From positions 1 to 5,348 of the forward strand of contig NZ_NBIM01000016.1 in NCBI RefSeq assembly GCF_002242685.1: 5,348 bases of DNA. The letters run 5' to 3'. The first letter of the stretch is position 1. Each line of letters starts with the position of its first letter. A program made the translations under genes and the position numbers. The stretch comes from Oceanimonas doudoroffii (GTDB lineage Bacteria; Pseudomonadota; Gammaproteobacteria; Enterobacterales; Aeromonadaceae). The notes beneath the pieces were generated by a model. That model made no database searches, had not been told where the DNA came from, and saw only the letters and a list, made by a program, of their open reading frames with translations. This document shows, piece after piece, positions 1 to 5,348 of the stretch.

Positions 1-62
1 GTTTCTTACTGCTGCTGCTGCTGCTGCTGTTGCTGTTTGTGCATAACTATTTTTGTATTGAT
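1..62 (+). repeat. Inverted repeat, left arm (partner 645-706)
   Basis: Positions 1-62 are the exact reverse complement of 645-706, including a (CTG)7 tract at 9-29 facing (CAG)7 at 678-698. The match starts at the first base of the window, so the arm may be longer. Inside base 62 a weaker match continues to about 90 against about 615-645, allowing for an expanded CAT tract. On the minus strand this arm encodes a poly-Gln tail in the frame that follows the ATPase. Confidence 0.96.
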
Positions 63-404
63 AATGATGACTATAGATAGTAAACAACCTAAACAAACAA
101 AAAGACTGGGGTTTTCTTAGTATGTAGCTACATAGTTGCACATGTGAATTATCTCGCATTCATTTTCTCCATCATCTAAATCATCCAAACAAATCAAGTT
201 GTTACATCCCTGTTTTATCAGAGATCCGTCTTCCAGTTCATTTTTGCTAGGTAACCCCAGATGGTAAATGCACACACTCCCTGCTTTGTTGAACCACTCT
301 TTGTATATGGAATCAGCTACGGCAAAACAAACCACAATCTGGTCAAATTTCCCATTGGACTTGTCTAAGTTGCCACAGTTTCTTTTTGATTTTTTATGAT
401 GTAA

Positions 405-466
405 CTAAAATCTGGTTGATTTTATGTTTTAGTTTGATAAAAATAACAGCAAGCAGTAATAATTAC
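405..466 (-). other. Probable intron 2 of the packaging ATPase (62 nt)
   Basis: Minus strand begins GTAATT and ends CAGATTTTAG. Without excision the frame stops with TAA right after the Walker A segment. With excision, GKTRMF continues as (D)YIIKNQKETVAT, which fits the helix that follows the P-loop. Size and AT-rich character match the integrase intron. Confidence 0.5.
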
Positions 467-514
467 TCGAACATCCTGGTTTTTCCTGTAGATGTGGCCC
501 CAACAGCCAAAAGT

Positions 515-569
515 CTAAGAAACAACAGCAAATACACATATTAACATATACAGAAGCAAAAGAAAATAC
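515..569 (-). other. Probable intron 1 of the packaging ATPase (55 nt)
   Basis: Minus strand begins GTATTT and ends in a pyrimidine-rich tract plus TTTCTTAG. Excision places HPF exactly one codon before LLAVGATSTGKT, the spacing expected for Polinton ATPases. The codon made by joining the exons is TGA, so either the copy is mutated there or the donor is slightly different. A donor 18 bases further in would leave a 37-nt intron and avoid the stop but give worse family spacing. Confidence 0.5.
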
Positions 570-628
570 CAAAATGGATGTTGTAGTTTTATACAAGACA
601 AATCTTCATCTGGGTCTTCATTATCTAC

Positions 629-646
629 CATCATCATCATCATCAT
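629..646 (+). repeat. (CAT)6 microsatellite at the ATPase start
   Basis: Six perfect CAT triplets, read on the minus strand as six consecutive ATG codons directly before the VDNEDPDEDL segment. It is the main difference between the two inverted-repeat arms, where the left arm has an interrupted, shorter version. Confidence 0.9.
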
Positions 647-706
647 CAATACAAAAATAGTTATGCACAAACAGCAACAGCAGCAGCAGCAGCAGCAGTA
701 AGAAAC
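645..706 (-). repeat. Inverted repeat, right arm (partner 1-62)
   Basis: Exact reverse complement of 1-62 with a 582-nt spacer. It lies just 3' of the major capsid stop codon and overlaps the first ATG of the ATPase. The sequence outside base 706 cannot be compared with a left partner because the window ends. Confidence 0.96.
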
Positions 707-726
707 AACATCAGGCCTCAACCAAA

Positions 727-2116
727 TCAATAAATGGGGGCATAATCTATGCTCGCCTGTCTGAACTTGTCTAAACAACAGACCATTTTGTATTCGCAGC
801 ACAAAACCAACATGATGTTATTTTCCAGTGGGGTTTTCCAGTGAATGTTCAGCGAAAGGTTTCCTGAATTTCCCTCGGTCCAATGCAAACTCCCCGCCTC
901 CATATCTCTGGTGCTGTCAAAGGCAAAAAACACACAGTTGTTGGAGAATTGCTTTCGGGAAAATGGCATCCCAGTAAATCCCAATGAATTTTTCATGTTT
1001 TGAAAAAATGATATGTAAGCCCCCAAAAGCTCCTCCTCATCCCAGTCCATGGTCAATGGGTCGGCGGGAATTCTGCAATGCCCCGCGATCATTTGAATGG
1101 TGTCCAGTTCAAAATGGGGAAAACGAAGAAATGATTTCGTATAGTCTCCTTCGAACCCCTATTCGTCCACTTGACACATTATCACTCGATGAGGCAAGGG
1201 CCCGCTGATCAGGGTATGATTGAAATTCGAAGTATTTTCTGGCACCAGCACAGACATCATTCTATGTTCAATGAAGTAATAATCGAGATCGATGCGAGGA
1301 AGCGCCGATGGTCTGACGCTAATTCGGGGAACTTGCAATATGGCTTTGGAAATTTCCAACATGTATTCTGCATTCAGTTTGCTGGACAATAGGCAAAATT
1401 CTGGGTTTTGCTGGGTGAATGTGAATTTCAGGTTGATGTCATCTCGCAAAAGGCGGGATTGGAAAGCCAGATCGAACAAAATGTTTCCCATAACCTCGTG
1501 ATACTCCCCCCTCAAATGCATAGCAGTTCGCTCATTCCATTCCGACACGATGTCCTCCCCATCATATCCAGTGTGAACCATTTCTGTTTTCATAGTACCG
1601 TCTTTTTGGGTCACCTCTTTTGATTCCCACATTTGGTCCAAATCTTTGTGATCATTGTACTTGTAAATCGAACTGTACAGTACAGTTTTTTCATTGCTAG
1701 GAATTTTGAACAGAAGCAAAAAATTAGCATAGTAACCGTAGAGAAATTTTCCCCAAAACATGGTTCGGTTGTTGAAGTTCACCTGAAGATCCCGAAACAT
1801 CGAATACAATATAGCTGACTGGGTGGTGGTGCGATCGCTCCCAGCCAGAACGCAGCCATTTTTCTGCAACAAATGATTTTGGATGTGTAATTTCAAAGTG
1901 CGCATATCGATGTAGAACCCCTTTTGCACCGGAACATCAAAAATCAAAGAATGATCATCCTTGATAGGTAGAATGGAAGTGGGATAGATGTTTTCATATT
2001 GGACAGACTCAATGTCATGCAAAATCAGCAGTCGAGAACCAGATAGGAGTTTTTTCTCTGAACTTCTACCCCGATGGGGGTAACCCCAGCAGTAGTGGGG
2101 ATGTCCGTCATCTCAT
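727..2116 (-). pseudogene. Polinton major capsid protein (double jelly-roll), one nonsense codon and one frameshift
   Basis: Hexon-type protein that forms the icosahedral shell. From the N-terminus, SLIFDVPVQKGFYIDMRTL is the family's YIDL-type first strand, followed by LQVNFNNRTM, then FQSRLLRDDINLKFTF with NPEFCLLSS, and SVLVPENTSNFNHTLISGPL with PHRVIMCQVDE, matching the family segment usually like FSGQLPTRLVIGCVDN. An in-frame TAG at 1159-1161 follows. The same frame goes on as GFEGDYTKSFLRFPHFELD, FSRKQFSNNCVFFAFD and GNSGNLSLNIHWKTPL, ending at TGA 727-729, so the C-terminal domain is complete. The long frame has no ATG; the best start is ATG 2116-2114 (MTDIPTTAGVTPIGVE), one frame away, joined if one A is removed from the A6 at 2050-2055. 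Total is about 463 codons, usual for the family. Family call very sure; start less so. Confidence 0.92.
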
Positions 2117-2124
2117 TTAGTTAT

Positions 2125-2524
2125 TTATTTTTTATTGTTCCTAACTTCTTTCAATTTATCAGTTGATAATTTTTGTTTTCCACCAACACTAGTATCAGTT
2201 TTCCACCACTCTGGAATGGTCAGCCCTGCTGCTGTTTTCTTACCAGTTTTACTGCCAACTGTTTGTTGCTGTTGCACTGGTGATAAATTATCACCACTAT
2301 TTGTGATAGAAATTTTTTCCTCAGCAGAAAATTTTTCTGTCCGCAGTTCCTTTTTTTTGTTGCACTTCTTCTTGATCTTCGTTCACCAAAATCCATTTTT
2401 TTCCACCTCTGGTTTCGTTTTCATTTCGTGTACTGTCACCACGATAACGATGATAGAAGTAGATCAAATCTGGTTCAGTGTCTCGATCACCCAACTCACC
2501 ACAGTTCCACTCTCGACTACACAT
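2125..2524 (-). pseudogene. Hydrophilic accessory protein of unknown function, frameshifted in an A8 run
   Basis: Two open frames meet at an A8 homopolymer (2351-2358). The first runs from ATG 2524 (MCSREWNCGELGDRDTEPDL) through KKWILVNEDQEEVQQKK and stops at 2321-2323. The second, +1, has no ATG and reads ELRTEKFSAEEKISITNSG, then PVQQQQTVGSKTGKK, GLTIPEWWKTD and KLKEVRNNKK before TAA at 2125-2127. Removing one A would join them into about 132 residues. The product would be polar, Lys/Glu/Gln-rich, with a Trp-Trp pair near the end and no membrane segment. It fills the slot between penton (21 nt upstream) and major capsid (8 nt downstream), where Polintons often encode small virion proteins. 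I recognise no family; a capsid-associated role is inferred from position only. Confidence 0.42.
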
Positions 2525-2545
2525 ATGATAATGATGATGATAGGT

Positions 2546-3022
2546 CTAATGTACGGATGAATGTTCCACACGATGGCGAAAATGAATGTGGAGAAAAATT
2601 TTTCGAGATTTATCAAAAATCAATCCTTCATCATTTTGATCTCTTAAATGAAATGTAAGCGAATCCACTCGTGGTAGTTTTATAGTTTTATATTCAAAAA
2701 GAGGTGGAACATAGGTTTTTCCAGTGCCAACTATGTCCGACACATCAAAATTGGGAATCACAGTGAGTATAGGCTGAATTTCTTTGTTGAAAATGGATCC
2801 TGCAACCAAACTTTCACACTTGACATAAATTAAACTTGTATTCTTGTTTTCCGATAGTTTGCTACAGTAAAATTCCACCAAAGCACATTCAAAATTGCCA
2901 GATTTTTCAAAATTCAACACAGTAGGTAATTGAACTGTAAATTTATACAAAGAAGAAGTATCGTTGTTGCTGTTGTTAGGGGGTGCCGTCAGTCTGATGG
3001 AATAATTATCATCATGAAACAT
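2546..3022 (-). CDS. Polinton penton (minor capsid) protein, single jelly-roll, short form
   Basis: Vertex protein of the capsid. The 158-residue frame opens with ATG (MFHDDNYSIRLTAPPNNSNN), the family's start strand followed by an Asn/Pro-rich loop. YKFTVQLPTVLNF and FECALVEF correspond to the usual FTVRLP and WEVALVEI strands. LIYVKCESLVAGSIFNKEI with ILTVIPN matches the family's YVYCDIVEPQIVGD..LLRIVP region, and TYVPPLFEYKTIKLPRVDSL leads into LTFHLRDQNDEGL and the terminal FLHIHFRHR, equivalent to IEIDIRDDTG and VTLHFRR. From memory, typical members have roughly 80-100 more residues between the EF strand and the YVKC strand; here these are joined by only about ten residues. No internal stop. 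It ends with TAG and is followed 21 nt later by the accessory frame. It is the only structural gene here without an obvious lesion. Confidence 0.87.
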   Translation of the reverse strand: MFHDDNYSIRLTAPPNNSNNDTSSLYKFTVQLPTVLNFEKSGNFECALVEFYCSKLSENKNTSLIYVKCESLVAGSIFNKEIQPILTVIPNFDVSDIVGTGKTYVPPLFEYKTIKLPRVDSLTFHLRDQNDEGLIFDKSRKIFLHIHFRHRVEHSSVH

Positions 3023-3059
3023 TCATAAAATACAGATGCAAAAACATGCATAACATCAC

Positions 3060-3074
3060 TATATATATATATAT
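3060..3074 (+). promoter_or_regulatory. AT dinucleotide run, possible TATA-type element upstream of penton
   Basis: A 15-base alternating TA tract about 40 nt upstream of the penton ATG on the minus strand, in the 154-nt gap after the basic protein. Its place would suit a TATA element, but simple AT repeats are common in this DNA, so function is only inferred. Confidence 0.25.
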
Positions 3075-3176
3075 GAAGAATAATGCGAGACTAAAAAAAC
3101 ATTTCATCATCGTAATTGATCTGTGCACATTAGGTTCAATAATTATGTTTATATTTTTAACAAACATCGATTTAGT

Positions 3177-3332
3177 TTATCTCTTCTTCTTTTTTGTTTT
3201 TCCACTACTACCACGATGGCGACGATGATGATAATTGGTTTTTACCATCCATCCACTTCATTTTATTGTTTTTCTTTTTCTTTTACCACCACTTTTTTTC
3301 TTCTTTTTACGATATTTTCGCACCACTACCAT
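3177..3332 (-). pseudogene. Small Lys/Arg-rich virion core-like protein, one in-frame TGA
   Basis: A 51-codon frame from ATG 3332 to TAA 3177-3179, interrupted once by TGA at 3258-3260. The first half reads MVVVRKYRKKKKKSGGKRKR; the second half contains NYHHRRHRGSSGKTKKKKR. More than a third of all residues are Lys or Arg, and the strong bias persists on both sides of the TGA, which argues that both halves were one protein. CGA to TGA would explain the stop. It starts 35 nt after the integrase stop and precedes penton, the neighbourhood in which Polintons and adintoviruses encode adenovirus pVII/pX-like core proteins that condense packaged DNA. That role follows from composition and position, not from sequence identity. 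Chance coding of poly-Lys by A-rich DNA is the main alternative. Confidence 0.5.
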
Positions 3333-3367
3333 TGCTAATTTTGAAAAAACTTCCCATTAAACAGTCA

Positions 3368-4463
3368 TCAATGAGTGACTTTTTGCAATTCTTCCGCATA
3401 CCACAAGCCAAGAATTTCCTCTCCAGTGTCCGAGGTGCTCAACCGATATCGAGGCAGGGTGTTTTCGGGCTATACTTTGGAGACTCGATAAACATTTGGT
3501 TGCCAAGCAGGTAGATAACCATGATGAAATTGTTGAAAATTTTTTCTCACCACTACTCGGTCTCCTACACGAAAGGGCAGCCGCTGTTTACCACTACCTG
3601 TAGTTGCAATATTCCATGGAGAATGATGATGATGCAGCGTCTCTTCAATGGGACCCGGGTAGAGTTTGCGAAAAACCAAGGGGGTGTTTTCCTCATTAAT
3701 ATCTATTGGTCGAAATCCTGTTTTTGGATGAATTCTGTGATTGTGGGCACATTCTATCTCTGGCAATTTATCCACATATTTTTCTGATCCCATTTGAGTA
3801 ATCATTCTATAGATAACCCTTTTCATTTTACGTATATTTACCTCAGCCACAGACGCTTTCACTTCTCTAGAGCCGTTAACAAAATGATGAATCCCGAACT
3901 CTTCCACCAGATTTTGAAAAGGATAACTGAAAAATTCGGTGCCTTCATCAGTTTGTACTCATCTAGGTATACAGTTGGCTGGCATTCCATTTCCCAGCAC
4001 ATCTCTCATCAGTTGAGCTACAGTCGATGAAGTTTTCTCTTTTGCCAGTCTTAACCAGATCCTTTTCGAAAGAACTGCTGCAACAAGCAAAACATATCGA
4101 AAACCTCAGTTTTTTCTGGATAAACTTTTCAGATCTGCCAAATCACACTAAAAATGAAAGCAAATTGATCCATAGAAAATCTGCAAAAAAAAAACTAATA
4201 ATAACCTGAACTAAGTCTAAAAATCCATAACTGATAATTTTTTCTTGTTTAAATTTTTTCAAAACCCAATGATGCATTGTGTAGCCTGGTTTTCCTTGAA
4301 GATATTGTTTTATTCTATTGAGAGTAATATGGGGTAATCCAGCTGACTTCGCAGAGATGTACAAGTCTTTAGCAGTTCGAAATGCTCCAGGATTAGAAGG
4401 ATCCAAATATATTTTATCCAATCACCATCATTATCAGTACACCCATTTATCTTTTTTTGGCAT
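3368..4463 (-). pseudogene. Polinton retroviral-type integrase (DDE, rve fold), two exons, multiple nonsense codons
   Basis: Integrase that would insert the element into host DNA. Exon 1 starts at the best ATG, 4463 (MPKKDKWVY), hits a short stop-filled TGA-like triplet patch at 4422-4436, then gives LDKIYLDPSNPGAF, ITLNRIKQYLQGKPGYTMHH and LKKFKQEK, the family's N-terminal domain. Excising 4148-4205 joins LDLVQ to CDLADLKSLSRKN, aligning with the WQADLVDM catalytic segment without gaps. The catalytic residues are kept: Asp in CDLADL (about residue 88), Asp in VQTDEGTEF (about 153) and Glu in KASVAE (about 188, 34 residues on). The C-terminal SH3-like part has FRVGDRVVVRK, GYLPAWQPNVYRVSKV, then GEEILGLWYAEELQKV. 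In-frame stops: TGA 4106-4108, TGA 3959-3961, TAG 3470-3472; the frame ends at TGA 3368-3370 followed by a second TGA. Total about 345 codons. Identity is very secure. Confidence 0.95.
4148..4205 (-). other. Intron in the integrase gene (58 nt)
   Basis: Minus strand starts GTTATT after CAG and ends in TTTTTAG; it is AT-rich and contains stops in frame. Its excision keeps the reading frame and restores an ungapped match to the family across LDLVQ|CDLADL, right at the first catalytic Asp. An internal TTTGCAG would be a second possible acceptor, but the sequence after it runs into TAG. Confidence 0.75.
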
Positions 4464-4552
4464 TTTGTACTTGCGCAAAAAAGCCAAAAACAAACAGGTG
4501 AACAACAACACAACTGCATTCAACAGCGAATGAACAACAACAATAATATATT

Positions 4553-4945
4553 TCAAAGCCAATAATCAATCACATTCAACAGGTTCACAATTTCTTCACT
4601 GGTTGCATAAAATGTTTTCTTAAAAAACCCATGGGTCAATTCACCCTTACCACCTTCATTTATCCCGTAACAAATATCCACAATATCAGCCTAGGAATAT
4701 TTCTCAAAACAGTCATTGCGATAAGATAAACAAGAATTAGAATTGGTAGAAATCTTAACAGCCTTGGAAAAATCTTCACAATGCTTTCTTTCATTATTAA
4801 CAACACAATAGTAAAAAAACATACGCAAATCAAAAGATTGATTTCTTCGCACAATCAACTGAAATTGTGGATCATCCAAATGTTTCAAAACCAAAAGATC
4901 GTACAGTTGAGATGATGCAACAGAATTACTACCACCACCTTGTTG
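4553..4945 (-). other. Unassigned open frame upstream of the integrase, one in-frame TAG
   Basis: A minus-strand frame between TAA (4946-4948) and TGA (4553-4555), broken only by TAG at 4691-4693. It reads QLYDLLVLKHLDDPQFQLIV, RRNQSFDLRMFFYYCVVNNE and KHCEDFSKAVKISTNSNSC, and after the TAG ADIVDICYGINEGG and FFKKTFYATSEEIVNLLNV. Composition is mixed and protein-like, with several Cys, rather than low-complexity. There is no ATG before RMFF. It could be a later exon of a gene starting further right, since a possible acceptor (ACAACAAG) precedes it. I do not recognise the family. It ends 90 nt before the integrase ATG, on the same strand. Confidence 0.28.
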
Positions 4946-5139
4946 TTATGATGAAAATTTACTGCACATTACCACTTCGAAACAGAATGATAAGGAAACC
5001 TCTTTTGCACAAGTTTTGTCAACTACCACCACCAATAACAATGAAGATGGCAGTGAGCAGCAGTGGGTTGTTTTGAAAAAGGTGAACAACAGCACTAAAG
5101 ATAGGAAGGCAGTAGATTTGTTGAAGTGAATGGGTGATT

Positions 5140-5280
5140 TTAACCCTTCATCCGCTGTGAATTTTCCCTCAGAATGTAAGCGGTGGGGATGGGATTCAAT
5201 GTGCCGAATTCCATTGGATTTACTTTCTGTTCATCCCTCAAAATTAGTGGTTTTTCTTCGTCCTTCCTATAAAATTGCAT
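5140..5280 (-). other. Possible small open frame or first exon, unknown
   Basis: ATG at 5280-5278 opens a 46-codon frame to TAA 5140-5142. It begins MQFYRKDEEKPLILRDEQKV and continues EFGTLNPIPTAYIL and RENSQRMKG. The charged, non-repetitive composition looks coding. Just before the stop, AAGG|GTTAAAAT could act as a splice donor, which would allow joining to the open frame at 4945-4553, about 200 nt away. An overlapping plus-strand frame (5130-5348) is also open, so strand is uncertain. No family recognised. Confidence 0.22.
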
Positions 5281-5318
5281 CAATGACTACAGCAACTGAT
5301 CGATCTGTTCGAAACAAT

Positions 5319-5348
5319 GGTGGTGGTGGTGGTGGTGGCGGTGGTGGT
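5319..5348 (+). repeat. (GGT)n microsatellite at the window edge
   Basis: Ten triplets, nine GGT and one GGC, running off the end of the window. In the plus frame open from ATG 5130 it would encode poly-Gly. The GGC interruption at 5337-5339 is synonymous in that frame. No function can be assigned. Confidence 0.9.

Larger units (their letters stand above)
117..646 (-). pseudogene. Polinton-type genome-packaging ATPase (A32/FtsK-like), three exons, disrupted
   Basis: P-loop ATPase that would drive DNA into the capsid. Reading leftward, exon 1 (646-570) starts at a run of six ATGs and gives MVDNEDPDEDLSCIKLQHPF; the HPF tripeptide just before the P-loop is typical of the family. Exon 2 (514-467) gives LLAVGATSTGKTRMF, with the Walker A GATSTGKT at 501-478. 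Exon 3 (404-117) gives YIIKNQKETVAT, then FDQIVVCFAVADSIYKEW, GLPSKNELEDGSL and the Walker B strand NNLICLDDL. Removing introns 515-569 and 405-466 restores family order and spacing. Lesions: the exon 1/2 junction codon reads TGA, a one-base deletion near 367 breaks the frame, and TAA lies at 117-119. After that TAA the frame continues as ENPSLFVCLGCLL, which resembles the family's next strand (consensus roughly NISVIFICQNLF), then runs into poly-Gln and TAA at 6-8 inside the inverted repeat. The family assignment is good; the exon structure is inferred. The C-terminal third is lost or unrecognisable. Confidence 0.75.

Noticed and set aside
629..706. CRISPR-like or tandem-repeat array
   Set aside because: The repetition is only CAT and CAG microsatellite; there are no spacers and the context is eukaryotic.
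515..802. A minus-strand frame with a poly-Cys run followed by Met-run and a hydrophobic end, looking like a membrane protein
   Set aside because: The Cys run is the CTG repeat of the inverted repeat and the hydrophobic end is the pyrimidine-rich ATPase intron 1. Only the middle (VDNEDPDEDL to HPF) is kept, as ATPase exon 1.
984..1818. Several plus-strand frames of 60-75 codons across this stretch
   Set aside because: They overlap the major capsid gene antisense, share no family features and are out-of-frame shadows.
2069..2100. CCCC/GGGG inverted pairs near the major capsid start as a regulatory hairpin
   Set aside because: The stems are only four bases and lie inside the proposed coding start; too weak to support a function.
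2135..2560. A 141-codon plus-strand frame, Phe/Ser-rich and hydrophobic
   Set aside because: It is antisense to the Lys/Glu-rich accessory protein; its Phe and Val content is what AAA/GAA-rich coding DNA gives on the other strand. The tight minus-strand gene spacing favours the other direction.
3046..3514. Plus-strand frames rich in Phe and Ser with apparent membrane segments
   Set aside because: They are antisense to the basic protein (AAA/AAG codons read as TTT/CTT) and to the integrase C-terminus.
727..4463. Reassigned stop codons (alternative genetic code) or programmed readthrough as the general explanation for in-frame stops
   Set aside because: All three stop codons occur both inside frames and as apparent terminators, the inserted positions match no single amino acid, and frameshifts are also present. 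Decay is simpler.
4553..4693. The segment FFKKTFYATSEEIVNLLN as the missing central part of a penton protein
   Set aside because: It faintly recalls the GYYKSPEELIEAIN motif of pentons, but it lies in a different gene region on the far side of the integrase and the flanking residues do not match.

Overview
The window is eukaryotic, almost certainly metazoan, DNA carrying part of a decayed Polinton/Maverick (adintovirus-like) element. Capsid, packaging and integration genes of this virus-transposon class lie head to tail on the minus strand. The DNA is AT-rich and full of trinucleotide microsatellites (CTG/CAG, CAT/ATG, GGT). Two of the genes are readable only if short AT-rich GT-AG introns of about 55-62 nt are removed. 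The source species cannot be named from this sequence.

Layout on the minus strand, in transcription order (right to left): (1) 5348-4554, no recognisable gene: two weak unassigned minus-strand frames (5280-5140 and 4945-4553) and a GGT tract at the edge. (2) 4463-3368, retroviral-type Polinton integrase, two exons around a 58-nt intron, D-D-E residues present but several in-frame stops. (3) 3332-3177, a tiny Lys/Arg-rich protein that looks like a virion core (DNA-condensing) protein, with one in-frame TGA. (4) 3022-2546, penton (minor capsid, single jelly-roll), open but short, lacking the usual central segment. (5) 2524-2125, a hydrophilic protein of unknown function, interrupted by a frameshift in an A8 run. 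(6) 2116-727, double-jelly-roll major capsid protein, with a frameshift near its N-terminus and one in-frame TAG. (7) 646-117 and possibly on to 6, A32/FtsK-like packaging ATPase with Walker A and Walker B, in three exons, with lesions. A near-perfect 62-bp inverted repeat (1-62 and 645-706) brackets the ATPase.

Together these genes would insert the element (integrase), build the icosahedral shell (major capsid and penton), condense the genome (basic protein) and package it (ATPase). The maturation protease and the protein-primed DNA polymerase B expected in such elements are not visible here and may lie outside the window. The short gaps between genes (about 8-40 nt in several places) fit a compact viral gene block.

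Almost every gene carries a nonsense codon or a one-base frameshift, while family similarity continues on the other side of each lesion. The simplest reading is a fairly young but inactive integrated copy. Several lesions are compatible with C-to-T change and two sit in A homopolymers, so sequencing or assembly error should also be considered for the latter.
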